Source: Thalassotalea_F euphylliae
Lineage (GTDB): Bacteria; Pseudomonadota; Gammaproteobacteria; Enterobacterales; Alteromonadaceae
Length of the DNA stretch: 64,000 bases
Direction: 5' to 3'
Assembly (NCBI RefSeq): GCF_042682785.1
Contig: NZ_JBHUIB010000001.1
Location: 1-64,000 of the forward strand
Made by a program: the position numbers and the translations under genes. Shown piece by piece: positions 43,493 through 51,839 of the stretch. The notes under the pieces are model-generated. The model was not told where the DNA came from. It ran no database searches and saw only the letters and a program-made list of their open reading frames with translations. Numbering within the stretch: position 1 is the stretch's first letter; every line of letters starts with the position of its first letter.

Positions 43493-45616
43493 ATGAAAGA
43501 CTCCCGTATATATTTCGATAAGGAACTTAGTTGGCTATCTTTTAATGAGCGGGTGCTACAAGAAGCACAAGACCCTAATGTACCGCTAATTGAACGTATT
43601 CGCTTTTTAGGTATCTACTCTTCAAACTTGGATGAATTTTTCCGTGTTCGTGTTGCTAATGTGCGACGCAAAATATTGTTAGCACAAGCGGATATAGAGG
43701 ACACACAAGCAGATCATAGTGCCGACCAAGAGTTTCTAGACGAAATCATCGAAAAAGTCACTCGCCTCACAGACAAATTCCAACCTATCGCCAACCAAGC
43801 ATTTAAAGAGCTGGCAGATAACAATATTGAGCTTTTGTTCAATGACGAAAAGTCAAAGGTCTTTAAGAAACAGCTCACTAAAAAACAAAAAAATTGGCTT
43901 CAGACCTTTTTCAATCATCAAGTTATTCGCCATATAACGCCTATTATAATCTCTTCAAATACCCACTTAGCCCGCTGTTTGGATGATGATGGTATTTATC
44001 TGCTAGTCGGATTAAAGCAAGCCGACGATGTACAACTTGCACTGATTGAAATTCCACGTGAAGAGGTTAACCGTTTCATTATTCTCCCTAAAGATAAAGG
44101 AGAAACAGTTCAGCGGGTACTAATGCTAGACGATATTGTTCACTACTTTTTAGATGATATCTTTAGCGGTATTTTTGAGTACGAAGATATAGATGCATAT
44201 TCAGTTAAACTAACTCGTGATGCTGAGTATGATTTAAATGACGAACTAGACCAAAGCTTACTAGATAAAATGTCGCGAGGCTTAAAACAGCGACTGCATG
44301 CGGCTCCAGCTAGACTCGGCTACGACCGTCATATGCCGCAATACATGTTAAAGTTTTTGAAAAAAGCGTTAAAGGTAAGGGATGAAAACAACCTAGTACC
44401 CGGCGTTCGTTACCGCCATTTTAAAGACTTCATCAGTTTTCCTAACTTAGGCGATGAATCACTTGAAAAGCAAGAAATAGAAGCACTGGACTCGCAACGT
44501 TTTGTGCACTTCAACAATGCTTTTGATGCGATTTCAAACGGCGATGTATTGGTGTACTACCCTTATCATAAATTCCGTCATTTTACTGATTTCGTCCGCC
44601 AGGCTTCATATGACCCCGCTGTTACTCATATAAAAATAAATATTTACCGAGTTGCCAAGAAGTCAGAAATCATTCACTCACTGATAGAAGCAGTAAAAAA
44701 CAGTAAGCAAGTGACCGTTGTAGTTGAGCTCAGAGCGCGCTTTGATGAAGAGGCTAACATCGGCTGGGCGAAGCGAATGAAGGACGCCGGCATTCATGTC
44801 GAATTTGGTATTGAATCATTAAAAGTGCATTCTAAACTATGCATTGTTACCCGCATTGAAAATGAAAAAGTGGTGAAGTACGCCCATATTGGTACAGGTA
44901 ACTTTCACGAAAAAAATGCTCGTATTTACACCGACTTTTCTTTATTTACCAAGCACAAAGAAATAGCACAAGAAGTCGACAACGTATTTTCGTTTATCGC
45001 GCACAGTTACAAACGATTTAGGTTCAATCACTTAATTGTTTCACCACTCACTTCTCGTCGTAGACTCTATCAACTTGTCGACAATGAAATTGCTCTGGCG
45101 CAAGAAAACAAGGTTGGAGCTATTACCCTCAAAGTAAATAACCTAGTGGACAAGGGGCTCATCGACAGATTATATAAAGCCAGTGCAGCGGGCGTAAAAA
45201 TACGCATGATAATCCGTGGCATGTGCTCGTTAGTGCCTGGTATTAGTGGCGTTAGTGATAACATTGACATTATTTCGATTGTAGACCAGTTCCTCGAGCA
45301 CCCACGCGTGATGGTATTTAACAACGATGGCGACCAGCAGGTGTATATCAGCTCTGCTGACTGGATGGAGCGAAATATCGATCAACGAGTAGAAGTAGGT
45401 TGTCCTATTTACGATCCCGTGTTAAAAACCAGAATCATTGACGTGTTAAACCTTCAATTTCAAGATAATCAAAAAGCACGAATTATTAACGCCACGCAAG
45501 ACAACACCTACGTCAAAGCTGGGAAGCAAGAACCCATTAGGTCGCAGATGGCGATATACGACTACCTGCTTGCCCAAGAAAAGTTAGATAAGAAAAACCT
45601 GAAAGCATTGGAATAA
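43493..45616 (+). CDS. ppk: polyphosphate kinase 1
   Basis: A 707-aa membrane-associated kinase that polymerises the gamma phosphate of ATP into polyphosphate, reversibly. It has the N-terminal helical domain starting IYFDKELSWLSFNERVLQEA, and phospholipase-D-like catalytic domains with the active-site motif KVHSKLCIV (about 441) and the later SADWMERNIDQRVEVGCPI (about 620). Length matches the family (about 690). The ribosome site is weak. It sits 3 bp before ppx, an operon, behind Pho-box-like repeats. Confidence 0.97.
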   Translation: MKDSRIYFDKELSWLSFNERVLQEAQDPNVPLIERIRFLGIYSSNLDEFFRVRVANVRRKILLAQADIEDTQADHSADQEFLDEIIEKVTRLTDKFQPIANQAFKELADNNIELLFNDEKSKVFKKQLTKKQKNWLQTFFNHQVIRHITPIIISSNTHLARCLDDDGIYLLVGLKQADDVQLALIEIPREEVNRFIILPKDKGETVQRVLMLDDIVHYFLDDIFSGIFEYEDIDAYSVKLTRDAEYDLNDELDQSLLDKMSRGLKQRLHAAPARLGYDRHMPQYMLKFLKKALKVRDENNLVPGVRYRHFKDFISFPNLGDESLEKQEIEALDSQRFVHFNNAFDAISNGDVLVYYPYHKFRHFTDFVRQASYDPAVTHIKINIYRVAKKSEIIHSLIEAVKNSKQVTVVVELRARFDEEANIGWAKRMKDAGIHVEFGIESLKVHSKLCIVTRIENEKVVKYAHIGTGNFHEKNARIYTDFSLFTKHKEIAQEVDNVFSFIAHSYKRFRFNHLIVSPLTSRRRLYQLVDNEIALAQENKVGAITLKVNNLVDKGLIDRLYKASAAGVKIRMIIRGMCSLVPGISGVSDNIDIISIVDQFLEHPRVMVFNNDGDQQVYISSADWMERNIDQRVEVGCPIYDPVLKTRIIDVLNLQFQDNQKARIINATQDNTYVKAGKQEPIRSQMAIYDYLLAQEKLDKKNLKALE

Positions 45617-45619
45617 ACT

Positions 45620-47134
45620 ATGAGCATAGAGCCTACCCCAGAACAGCCCGTCAATACCTACCATATAGGCGCCCTGGATATAGGCTCTAATAGTTTTCAC
45701 TTTGTATTTGCACGCGTCGTTAATGACAACTTACAAATATTACATTCAGAAAAATATCGGGTCCGCCTCGCTCAGGGCTTAGATGAAAACGACGTTCTTG
45801 ATAACGACGCTATTGAACGAGGGCTAAAAGCACTAAGTGATATTGCCCCTCTCACAGAAAACCTCTCACCCATTAACTTTCGTGTCGTTGCAACGTATAC
45901 ATTAAGACAGGCTAAAAACGCTAAAGCTTTTATTAAAGCCGCTGAAAACGTATTTCCTTTTGAGATTGAAGTCGTTTCTGGGCACGAAGAAGCACGTTTG
46001 ATTTACCAGGGCGTTGGTCATTATCTTCCGCCCGAAACACAGCGGTTGGTCATCGATATTGGTGGTGGAAGTACCGAATGCGTTATAGGCAAAAACCTCA
46101 AGACAAAACAGCTAACCAGTTTAAACATTGGCTGTGTCAGTTTTGCCCGCCAATATTTTCCCAGTGGCGACATCACAACAAAGGCATTTGATAATGCCAT
46201 CATTCATGCAAAGCAAGAAATAGAGTCTCACATCAAGCGATTTAAAAAAGCCGGTTGGCAAGAAGCACTGGGCACTTCCGGCACCATGAAAGCTTTGTAC
46301 AACCAGCTCAATCAATTGCGCGGTGAAGATAAGCCTTTTACCCTGAAAGAGTTACATCGACTTAAAGACAAGCTTATAAACTTTGGGCACGCTGACAATA
46401 TCAAGCTTGATAACCTGAAAGAATCTAGACGTCCAATTATTGCCCCCGGCTTAGCTATAATTATTGGTATTGCTGAGATGCTAGATATTGATAGCTTGGG
46501 TTTTTGCGACTACTCCTTAAGAGAGGGTGTATTAAGCGAACAGTTTGAATCTATCACGGTCAAAGATATTCGTGACCGAACAGTTCAAAGTTTAGTGACC
46601 CGATTTAACGCGGATCAAAATCAAATTGAAACGGTAGAAAGCGTTGCGATGGACTTGCTTAATCAAGTCGGCGTAATGTGGCAGTTAGATAAAAAAGTTC
46701 ACAAACAACTACTCGGGTGGGCTATCGCACTCCACGAGATTGGTTACGACATTAACCCGTCGGCTTACCATAAACACAGTAACTACATTATCTTAAATGC
46801 TGATATGCCAGGCTTTAACCTTGAACAGCACCATGCTCTAGCATGGCTGGTAGGCAATCAGCGTAAAAAAATACAAGCAGGAGAAGAGTTGCGTAACAAC
46901 CAACTGAGTGAAGAGGACTTATGCCGCCTTTTAGCTATATTTCGACTTGCTATTTTACTCTGTCAGCAGCGTCAATTAACGGCACAAGCAGAGGTTAAGC
47001 TTGTCGCCAATGGAGATAACTTAACATTAAAGTTTAAAGATAGCTGGCTAGATGATAAACCACTTATTGCGGCAGATTTACAGCAAGAAACAAAACAATT
47101 AATTCCTTTTAATATTAAGCTCGCCTTTCAATAA
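45620..47134 (+). CDS. ppx: exopolyphosphatase (Ppx/GppA family)
   Basis: A 504-aa enzyme that cleaves terminal phosphate from polyphosphate and may also act on pppGpp. The actin-fold ATPase motifs are present: ALDIGSNSFHFVFA (about 18), VIDIGGGSTECVIG (about 142) and LGTSGTMKAL (about 216). A C-terminal HD-like helical domain (about 320-500) follows. Placement directly after ppk favours Ppx over GppA. A bidirectional terminator ends the operon. Confidence 0.94.
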   Translation: MSIEPTPEQPVNTYHIGALDIGSNSFHFVFARVVNDNLQILHSEKYRVRLAQGLDENDVLDNDAIERGLKALSDIAPLTENLSPINFRVVATYTLRQAKNAKAFIKAAENVFPFEIEVVSGHEEARLIYQGVGHYLPPETQRLVIDIGGGSTECVIGKNLKTKQLTSLNIGCVSFARQYFPSGDITTKAFDNAIIHAKQEIESHIKRFKKAGWQEALGTSGTMKALYNQLNQLRGEDKPFTLKELHRLKDKLINFGHADNIKLDNLKESRRPIIAPGLAIIIGIAEMLDIDSLGFCDYSLREGVLSEQFESITVKDIRDRTVQSLVTRFNADQNQIETVESVAMDLLNQVGVMWQLDKKVHKQLLGWAIALHEIGYDINPSAYHKHSNYIILNADMPGFNLEQHHALAWLVGNQRKKIQAGEELRNNQLSEEDLCRLLAIFRLAILLCQQRQLTAQAEVKLVANGDNLTLKFKDSWLDDKPLIAADLQQETKQLIPFNIKLAFQ

Positions 47135-47160
47135 GCTCTTTATACTAAAAACGTAAACAC

Positions 47161-47190
47161 AAAAAAGGCCAGCATATGCTGGCCTTTTTT
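47161..47190. terminator. bidirectional terminator between ppx and pstS
   Basis: AAAAAAGGCCAGCA-ta-TGCTGGCCTTTTTT, symmetric, between convergent genes. Confidence 0.88.
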
Positions 47191-47202
47191 ATCGATTAGA
47201 AA

Positions 47203-48168
47203 TTAAAGTGATAAACCTAATTTCTTGAATTCTTTTTGAACAACCGAGTTAGGTAGTGGGATGTAACCATCTTTTTCAACAATCTTTTGACCCGATTGTG
47301 ACATTACCATTTTTAAGAACTCAGCAGTCATTGGGTCTAACGGCTTGTTAGGGTGCTTGTTCACGTAAACGTATAGGTAACGAGACAGAGGGTATTTACC
47401 AGACACTGCATTGTCCATGTTAGCTTCAACGAAGTTGTCGCCTTTCTTAGCTAACGGAAGTGCACGTACGCCAGATGTTTTGTAACCGATACCTGAGTAA
47501 CCAATACCGTTAAGTGATGCTGATACTGATTGTACAACTGATGCTGAACCTGGTTGCTCGTTTACAGTGTTCTTGAAGTCACCCTTACAAAGGCCTTTCT
47601 TCTTGAAGTAACCGTAAGTGCCAGATACTGAGTTACGACCGTACAATTGGATATCTTTGTTTGACCACTCGCCAGCTAGACCTAAGTCACCCCAACGGTC
47701 AGCATCTTCTGCAGCACCACATTTGCGGTTGCTAGAGAAGATAGCATCGATTTGGTCGATACGTAATCCTTCGATTGGGTTGTCTTTGTGAACGAATACC
47801 GCTAATGCGTCAATTGCAACACGAACAGCTGTAGGCTTGTAACCGTAACGCTTTTCGAATGACTCGATTTCACGTGATTTCATTTTACGGCTCATTGGAC
47901 CTAAGTTTGAAGTTGCTTCTGTCAACGCAGGTGGAGCAGTAGAAGAACCAGCAGCTTGAATTTGAATGTTTACGTTAGGGTAAGTACGTTTAAATTCTTC
48001 TGCCCAGAATGTCATCATGTTAGCTAATGTATCTGAACCTACAGAAGATAAGTTACCAGAGATACCGCTTGTTTTTTGGTATACAGGTAAATCTTTGTCG
48101 ATAGCAGCTGCAGAAAAACTAACTAAGCTTGCTAAACCAATTGCGCTTAATGCACGTTTGAAACTCAT
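47203..48168 (-). CDS. pstS: phosphate-binding protein PstS
   Basis: A 321-aa periplasmic phosphate receptor for the Pst transporter. Signal peptide about 1-22 (FSAAAI). The phosphate-binding signature VGSDTLANMMTFWAEEF and the AAGSSTAPPAL segment place it in the PstS-like PBP family. I used ATG at 48168 (MSFKRALSAIG) with GGAG upstream; an in-frame upstream start at 48207 has none. It is 14 kb from pstCAB and near phoRB. A Pho box lies at 48290-48322. Confidence 0.93.
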   Translation of the reverse strand: MSFKRALSAIGLASLVSFSAAAIDKDLPVYQKTSGISGNLSSVGSDTLANMMTFWAEEFKRTYPNVNIQIQAAGSSTAPPALTEATSNLGPMSRKMKSREIESFEKRYGYKPTAVRVAIDALAVFVHKDNPIEGLRIDQIDAIFSSNRKCGAAEDADRWGDLGLAGEWSNKDIQLYGRNSVSGTYGYFKKKGLCKGDFKNTVNEQPGSASVVQSVSASLNGIGYSGIGYKTSGVRALPLAKKGDNFVEANMDNAVSGKYPLSRYLYVYVNKHPNKPLDPMTAEFLKMVMSQSGQKIVEKDGYIPLPNSVVQKEFKKLGLSL

Positions 48169-48289
48169 AATAATCTCCAATGAGCGTATATTTATGTTAA
48201 ACAGCAAAGCTGCTTGAGCACCCTTTTCAAGTATGACTCAAACGGCTTATGTGTAAGATTTGTGACTACTATATAAAGCAATTGTGACG

Positions 48290-48322
48290 ATTATATTTCC
48301 ACTTTATTACACTTATATTACA
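48290..48322 (-). promoter_or_regulatory. Pho box and -10 of pstS
   Basis: Two identical half-sites TGTAATA (48316-48322 and 48305-48311) spaced 11 bp, a 9-bp gap, then -10 TATAAT (48290-48295) on the minus strand. The leader to pstS is then about 115 nt. Confidence 0.75.
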
Positions 48323-48413
48323 GCCAGACATATTACGAAAATAGAGTAGATGAAGAAAAAAACGAAGTGAGCACGCTAGGTCAAGTACCTTAACGTGCTG
48401 TTATATAGAGGTT

Positions 48414-49715
48414 TTACAATTCCACAACAGAACTTTCGGCAAAAACAATCGAAAATTCACTCCCCTTGCGCCACTCACTGCTGATAATGAGTTCGGCATT
48501 ATGATGATGCAGGACATGTTTCACTATCGCTAAACCCAAGCCAGATCCTCCAGTATTGCGAGAACGTGATTTGTCGACGCGATAGAAACGCTCAGTTAGA
48601 CGATTAACATCTTCCGGGCGAATACCTGGTCCGTTATCTTTCACTGTGAATTTCGCTTTATTACCAAAGCGTTGCCAACTTATCGTAATCTTACCGTTGG
48701 CTTGCGTGTAGGCAACAGCGTTCGAAATCAGATTTGCAAAAGCACTTTTAATTTCTGTATCAACACCCAATACACCAACTCTGTCATCAAAATCAGCGGT
48801 TATTTCATGGTGTTTTTCTTGATTGAGCCAGTGGGCATCTTTCATCAACTGATTCAGCATATCAGGCACAACAAGCACTTGCTTGGTTTCATCTTCCGTA
48901 TTGACTTCAACACGAGAGAGCACTAGCAATTGCTCAACCAAGCGATCCATACGCGTTACTTGGTTTTCGATAGTATTAAAAGCTTGTTGCCAGTGGGCAT
49001 CAAACTCTCCATCTGTTGCCTGTATCATTTCTACGTAACCGCGAACCACTGTAAGTGGCGTTTTCAATTCATGTGATACATTAGCCACAAAATCCCTGCG
49101 CATCTCTTCGACACGGTGTACTTTAGATACATCGCGTGCGAGCAACAGAATATGTTCTTGTCCATAATCCATGAAACGCAGTTCAAGCTGAATTTCAGCG
49201 TTTACGGGGCTGGCAAGCATACAAGGTAACTCAAATTTTGCCTTCTCTAGGTATTCTGCAAACTCTGGAGCACGTAACAAATTGTCTATACGTTGTCCCT
49301 GATCACTGGGCCAGCGAACGCCTAGCAAACGTGCGGCACGCTTGTTCGCCCATTGAATCGTTAGGTCCTGGCCCATGACGATCCCTGCATCAGGAATGGC
49401 TTCCGCACCATCTCTAAAACGTCTCAAACGCTCGTTAAGGCGTTTTTGCTTACGACGATATTTACGAACTAGTCGATCTAGGCCGTCAAATAAGCGACCC
49501 CAAGTCCCTTGAGCGTCTGGTGGTGAGATAGACTTTGTCTTCCAAAGCCAAGTTGATAGCAAAAAGATATGCTTGTATTGATATGCAATGATAGCCAAAG
49601 CAGCTAGCAGCATTACTAACAAAATGTGCCCTACTAGGAAACCTAATAGAGCACTTATTGAGAAAATCAGGATCAGTCGAGAGACTACTTGACGGATCGA
49701 AAGTCTAAATGGCAT
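48414..49715 (-). CDS. phoR: phosphate-regulon sensor kinase PhoR
   Basis: A 433-aa histidine kinase. Two N-terminal helices (about 10-45), a PAS domain (about 95-200), then HisKA with RRDFVANVSHELKTPLTVVRG (His about 217) and an HATPase with KDNGPGIRPED and SGLGLAIVKHVLHHH. No periplasmic sensor domain is visible, as in E. coli PhoR, which senses through PhoU/Pst. It is 4 bp downstream of phoB. Confidence 0.95.
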   Translation of the reverse strand: MPFRLSIRQVVSRLILIFSISALLGFLVGHILLVMLLAALAIIAYQYKHIFLLSTWLWKTKSISPPDAQGTWGRLFDGLDRLVRKYRRKQKRLNERLRRFRDGAEAIPDAGIVMGQDLTIQWANKRAARLLGVRWPSDQGQRIDNLLRAPEFAEYLEKAKFELPCMLASPVNAEIQLELRFMDYGQEHILLLARDVSKVHRVEEMRRDFVANVSHELKTPLTVVRGYVEMIQATDGEFDAHWQQAFNTIENQVTRMDRLVEQLLVLSRVEVNTEDETKQVLVVPDMLNQLMKDAHWLNQEKHHEITADFDDRVGVLGVDTEIKSAFANLISNAVAYTQANGKITISWQRFGNKAKFTVKDNGPGIRPEDVNRLTERFYRVDKSRSRNTGGSGLGLAIVKHVLHHHNAELIISSEWRKGSEFSIVFAESSVVEL

Positions 49716-49719
49716 ACAG

Positions 49720-50415
49720 CTAATTAATTACCTTTCCAGAAAAACGGTAGCCGGCTCCTCGGACAGTCTGGATGAAATCATCATGACCGTGGCCAGAGAT
49801 TGCTTTGCGTAAGCGACGAATATGTACATCTACAGTGCGGTCTTCAACGTATACATTTGTACCCCAAACGTTATCTAGCAGCTGCTCGCGAGAGTATACA
49901 CGCTCAGTGTGTGTCATGAAAAAGTGCAATAAACGAAACTCGGTTGGGCCAAGGTCTAAGTCTTCGTTGTTGATCGTAACACGGTGTGCAACAGGATCTA
50001 ACTTCATACCATGGAACTCAATCGCTTCTTCGAGCGCAGTAGGCGATACTCGACGAATAACTGCCTTGATACGTGCTATTAGCTCTTTCGGCGAGAAAGG
50101 CTTAGTCACGTAATCGTCTACACCCGCATCAAAACCTTTCACCTTGTCTTCTTCGTCTGCTCGCGCAGTTAACATGATGATAGGAATATTACGTGTATAT
50201 TCATTTTGCTTCAAAGTTTTTGCTAGCTTCACACCAGTGCCGCCAGGCAACATCCAATCCAGAAGAATCAGGTCAGGGTATGGCTCTTCGACTTTACTCA
50301 TCGCTTGATCGATATCTTGTGCTTCAATAGCATTAAAACCATTTTGCTCAAGCACAAATGTGATCATTTCCCTGATTGGTGCTTCGTCCTCAACTACTAA
50401 TATTTGTCTGTTCAT
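49720..50415 (-). CDS. phoB: phosphate-regulon response regulator PhoB
   Basis: A 231-aa OmpR/PhoB-family activator. Receiver (1-120) with phospho-acceptor Asp53 in LLDWMLPGGTG and Lys in TKPFSPKEL; C-terminal winged helix (about 130-228) with VYSREQLLDNVWG and the recognition region VDVHIRRLRKAI. It binds Pho boxes, several of which occur in this window, including one before its own gene (50477-50494), implying autoregulation. phoR follows. Confidence 0.97.
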   Translation of the reverse strand: MNRQILVVEDEAPIREMITFVLEQNGFNAIEAQDIDQAMSKVEEPYPDLILLDWMLPGGTGVKLAKTLKQNEYTRNIPIIMLTARADEEDKVKGFDAGVDDYVTKPFSPKELIARIKAVIRRVSPTALEEAIEFHGMKLDPVAHRVTINNEDLDLGPTEFRLLHFFMTHTERVYSREQLLDNVWGTNVYVEDRTVDVHIRRLRKAISGHGHDDFIQTVRGAGYRFSGKVIN

Positions 50416-50461
50416 TCAAAATGTACCTGAATTAACCTAATTAACCCTTGTGATTAAGAAC

Positions 50462-50494
50462 ATTGTGATAAACTTTGATTACACTTTTATGACA
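50462..50494 (-). promoter_or_regulatory. Pho box and -10 of phoBR
   Basis: Half-sites TGTCATA (50488-50494) and TGTAATC (50477-50483) 11 bp apart, a 9-bp gap, then CACAAT at the -10 position (50462-50467). The porin promoter has the same CACAAT hexamer at the same distance. Confidence 0.68.
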
Positions 50495-50542
50495 TCAAAA
50501 GCATTAAATGAAATGATTATGTAATATCGAAAATTACGCAAG

Positions 50543-50570
50543 AAAAAAGCCGCTTAAAGCGACTTTTTTA
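50543..50570 (-). terminator. intrinsic terminator after the porin gene
   Basis: On the minus strand AAAAAAGTCGCTTTAAGCGGC then TTTTTTC (one G-T wobble in the stem), 24 bp after the porin stop. Confidence 0.8.
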
Positions 50571-50593
50571 TTTTAACTTAAAATAGGTTCGAA

Positions 50594-51517
50594 TTAGAAC
50601 TTGTATTCAATACCTACCGCTGCGTAGTCTTCATCTGCACCGCTGTCCATGTCGAACGTCGTGTAGAAAGCAAACAACTTAGTGCTTTTAGCTAGCTTGT
50701 AGTCAGCACCTAAAGTGAAACCACTCTTGTCATCACCGCCATCCGTATCTGCTGTTTGAAGTTGACCTTTTAATGACAACTCTTTTGTTAGGCCATATTT
50801 TGCAGAAACTAGGAAACCATCAGTTTCAGCACCGCCATCAACAGGTTCTTGGTTGTGTACAATTGCACCTAGTGTGAAACCTGCAACTTTACCAGATACA
50901 GTAGCACGCATTGTGTCATAACCTTTTACTTCTGAGTCTACAGCTACAGAAGCGAATAGTTTAGATTTTTTAAGGCCTGGGTCACCGTAGAATACAGCTG
51001 CTGAGATACCGTCTTCAGCGTCAACACTGTCTTCTGCAATGTACGTTAAACCAAGTTGGAAACCTGAGAATTTTGGTGATTTGTATGTCAAGCTGTCTGA
51101 CATACGGTTTTCACCTTTCCAAAGGTTTTTGATGTCGCCGTTAAGGTCGTTAAATTGGTCAACTTTACCTTGAGACTGCTTCAATACTGTATCGTTTTTA
51201 CCGATAAGTACTTCACCGAAGTTACCTTTTAGACCTACATACTGGTTACGATCATCAATGTTGTCATCGCTATCACCATCCATGTCTACTTGGAATTCAG
51301 CCTTGTAAACCACTGAAAGGCCGTTACCTAGATCGTGAGTACCTTTTAAACCGATGCGTGACGCGTTGCTTTTAATTTCTGTGAAAGAGCCGTCACCTTC
51401 ATCTGAGCTTTGCAACGTTAAGTTAGCTTTACCGTATACATCTACAGTAGCTGCCGATGCAGCAAATGAAGAGGCTGATAGAACCGCTAATGCGATTGCT
51501 TGCTTAGTGAATTTCAT
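50594..51517 (-). CDS. Gram-negative porin, probably phosphate-limitation induced
   Basis: A 307-aa outer-membrane trimeric-porin-type protein. Signal peptide about 1-22 (SAATVDVYGKANL, with the classic porin start after cleavage). Alternating beta strands end in YAAVGIEYKF with terminal Phe. ATG 51517 has AAAGGT upstream, preferable to a TTG at 51532. Tandem Pho boxes upstream and placement next to phoBR suggest a PhoE-like role in anion or phosphate entry; specificity is inferred. Confidence 0.9.
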   Translation of the reverse strand: MKFTKQAIALAVLSASSFAASAATVDVYGKANLTLQSSDEGDGSFTEIKSNASRIGLKGTHDLGNGLSVVYKAEFQVDMDGDSDDNIDDRNQYVGLKGNFGEVLIGKNDTVLKQSQGKVDQFNDLNGDIKNLWKGENRMSDSLTYKSPKFSGFQLGLTYIAEDSVDAEDGISAAVFYGDPGLKKSKLFASVAVDSEVKGYDTMRATVSGKVAGFTLGAIVHNQEPVDGGAETDGFLVSAKYGLTKELSLKGQLQTADTDGGDDKSGFTLGADYKLAKSTKLFAFYTTFDMDSGADEDYAAVGIEYKF

Positions 51518-51558
51518 AATTATACCTTTCAAGTCATGAGGTCATGTAATTGCCGCGC

Positions 51559-51591
51559 ATTGTGACAACCCTTTATGACACTTTTATTACA
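51559..51591 (-). promoter_or_regulatory. proximal Pho box and -10 of the porin
   Basis: Half-sites TGTAATA (51585-51591) and TGTCATA (51574-51580) 11 bp apart, a 9-bp gap, then CACAAT (51559-51564), as at phoB. Confidence 0.7.
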
Positions 51592-51625
51592 CTGTGTACT
51601 TTTTTTTAAGGTTTAGTTACTTTTT

Positions 51626-51643
51626 GATGTAACTTTTATGTAA
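51626..51643 (-). promoter_or_regulatory. distal Pho-box-like repeat of the porin
   Basis: TTACATA (51637-51643) and TTACATC (51626-51632) 11 bp apart, 35 bp upstream of the proximal box. It is a weaker match, T for G at half-site position 2. Beyond it, 51650-51839 is AT-rich and shows nothing else I can support. Confidence 0.42.
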
Positions 51644-51839
51644 CTCTTGTTTCATTATTGCTACAAAATAATGACAACTTAACACTGTAAGTCACTATTT
51701 ATACGACTAAATATAGTAAAAAATGTAGGTTTCGCCGCTTTGCTAGTGTGAAAACAGCAAGTTAGCTAATAAAAAGTCTGTTAAGCTGAAGCAAAATGTC
51801 TAAAATCAATAAGCAAGGTTTCAAATTCAAGGGCAGTAA

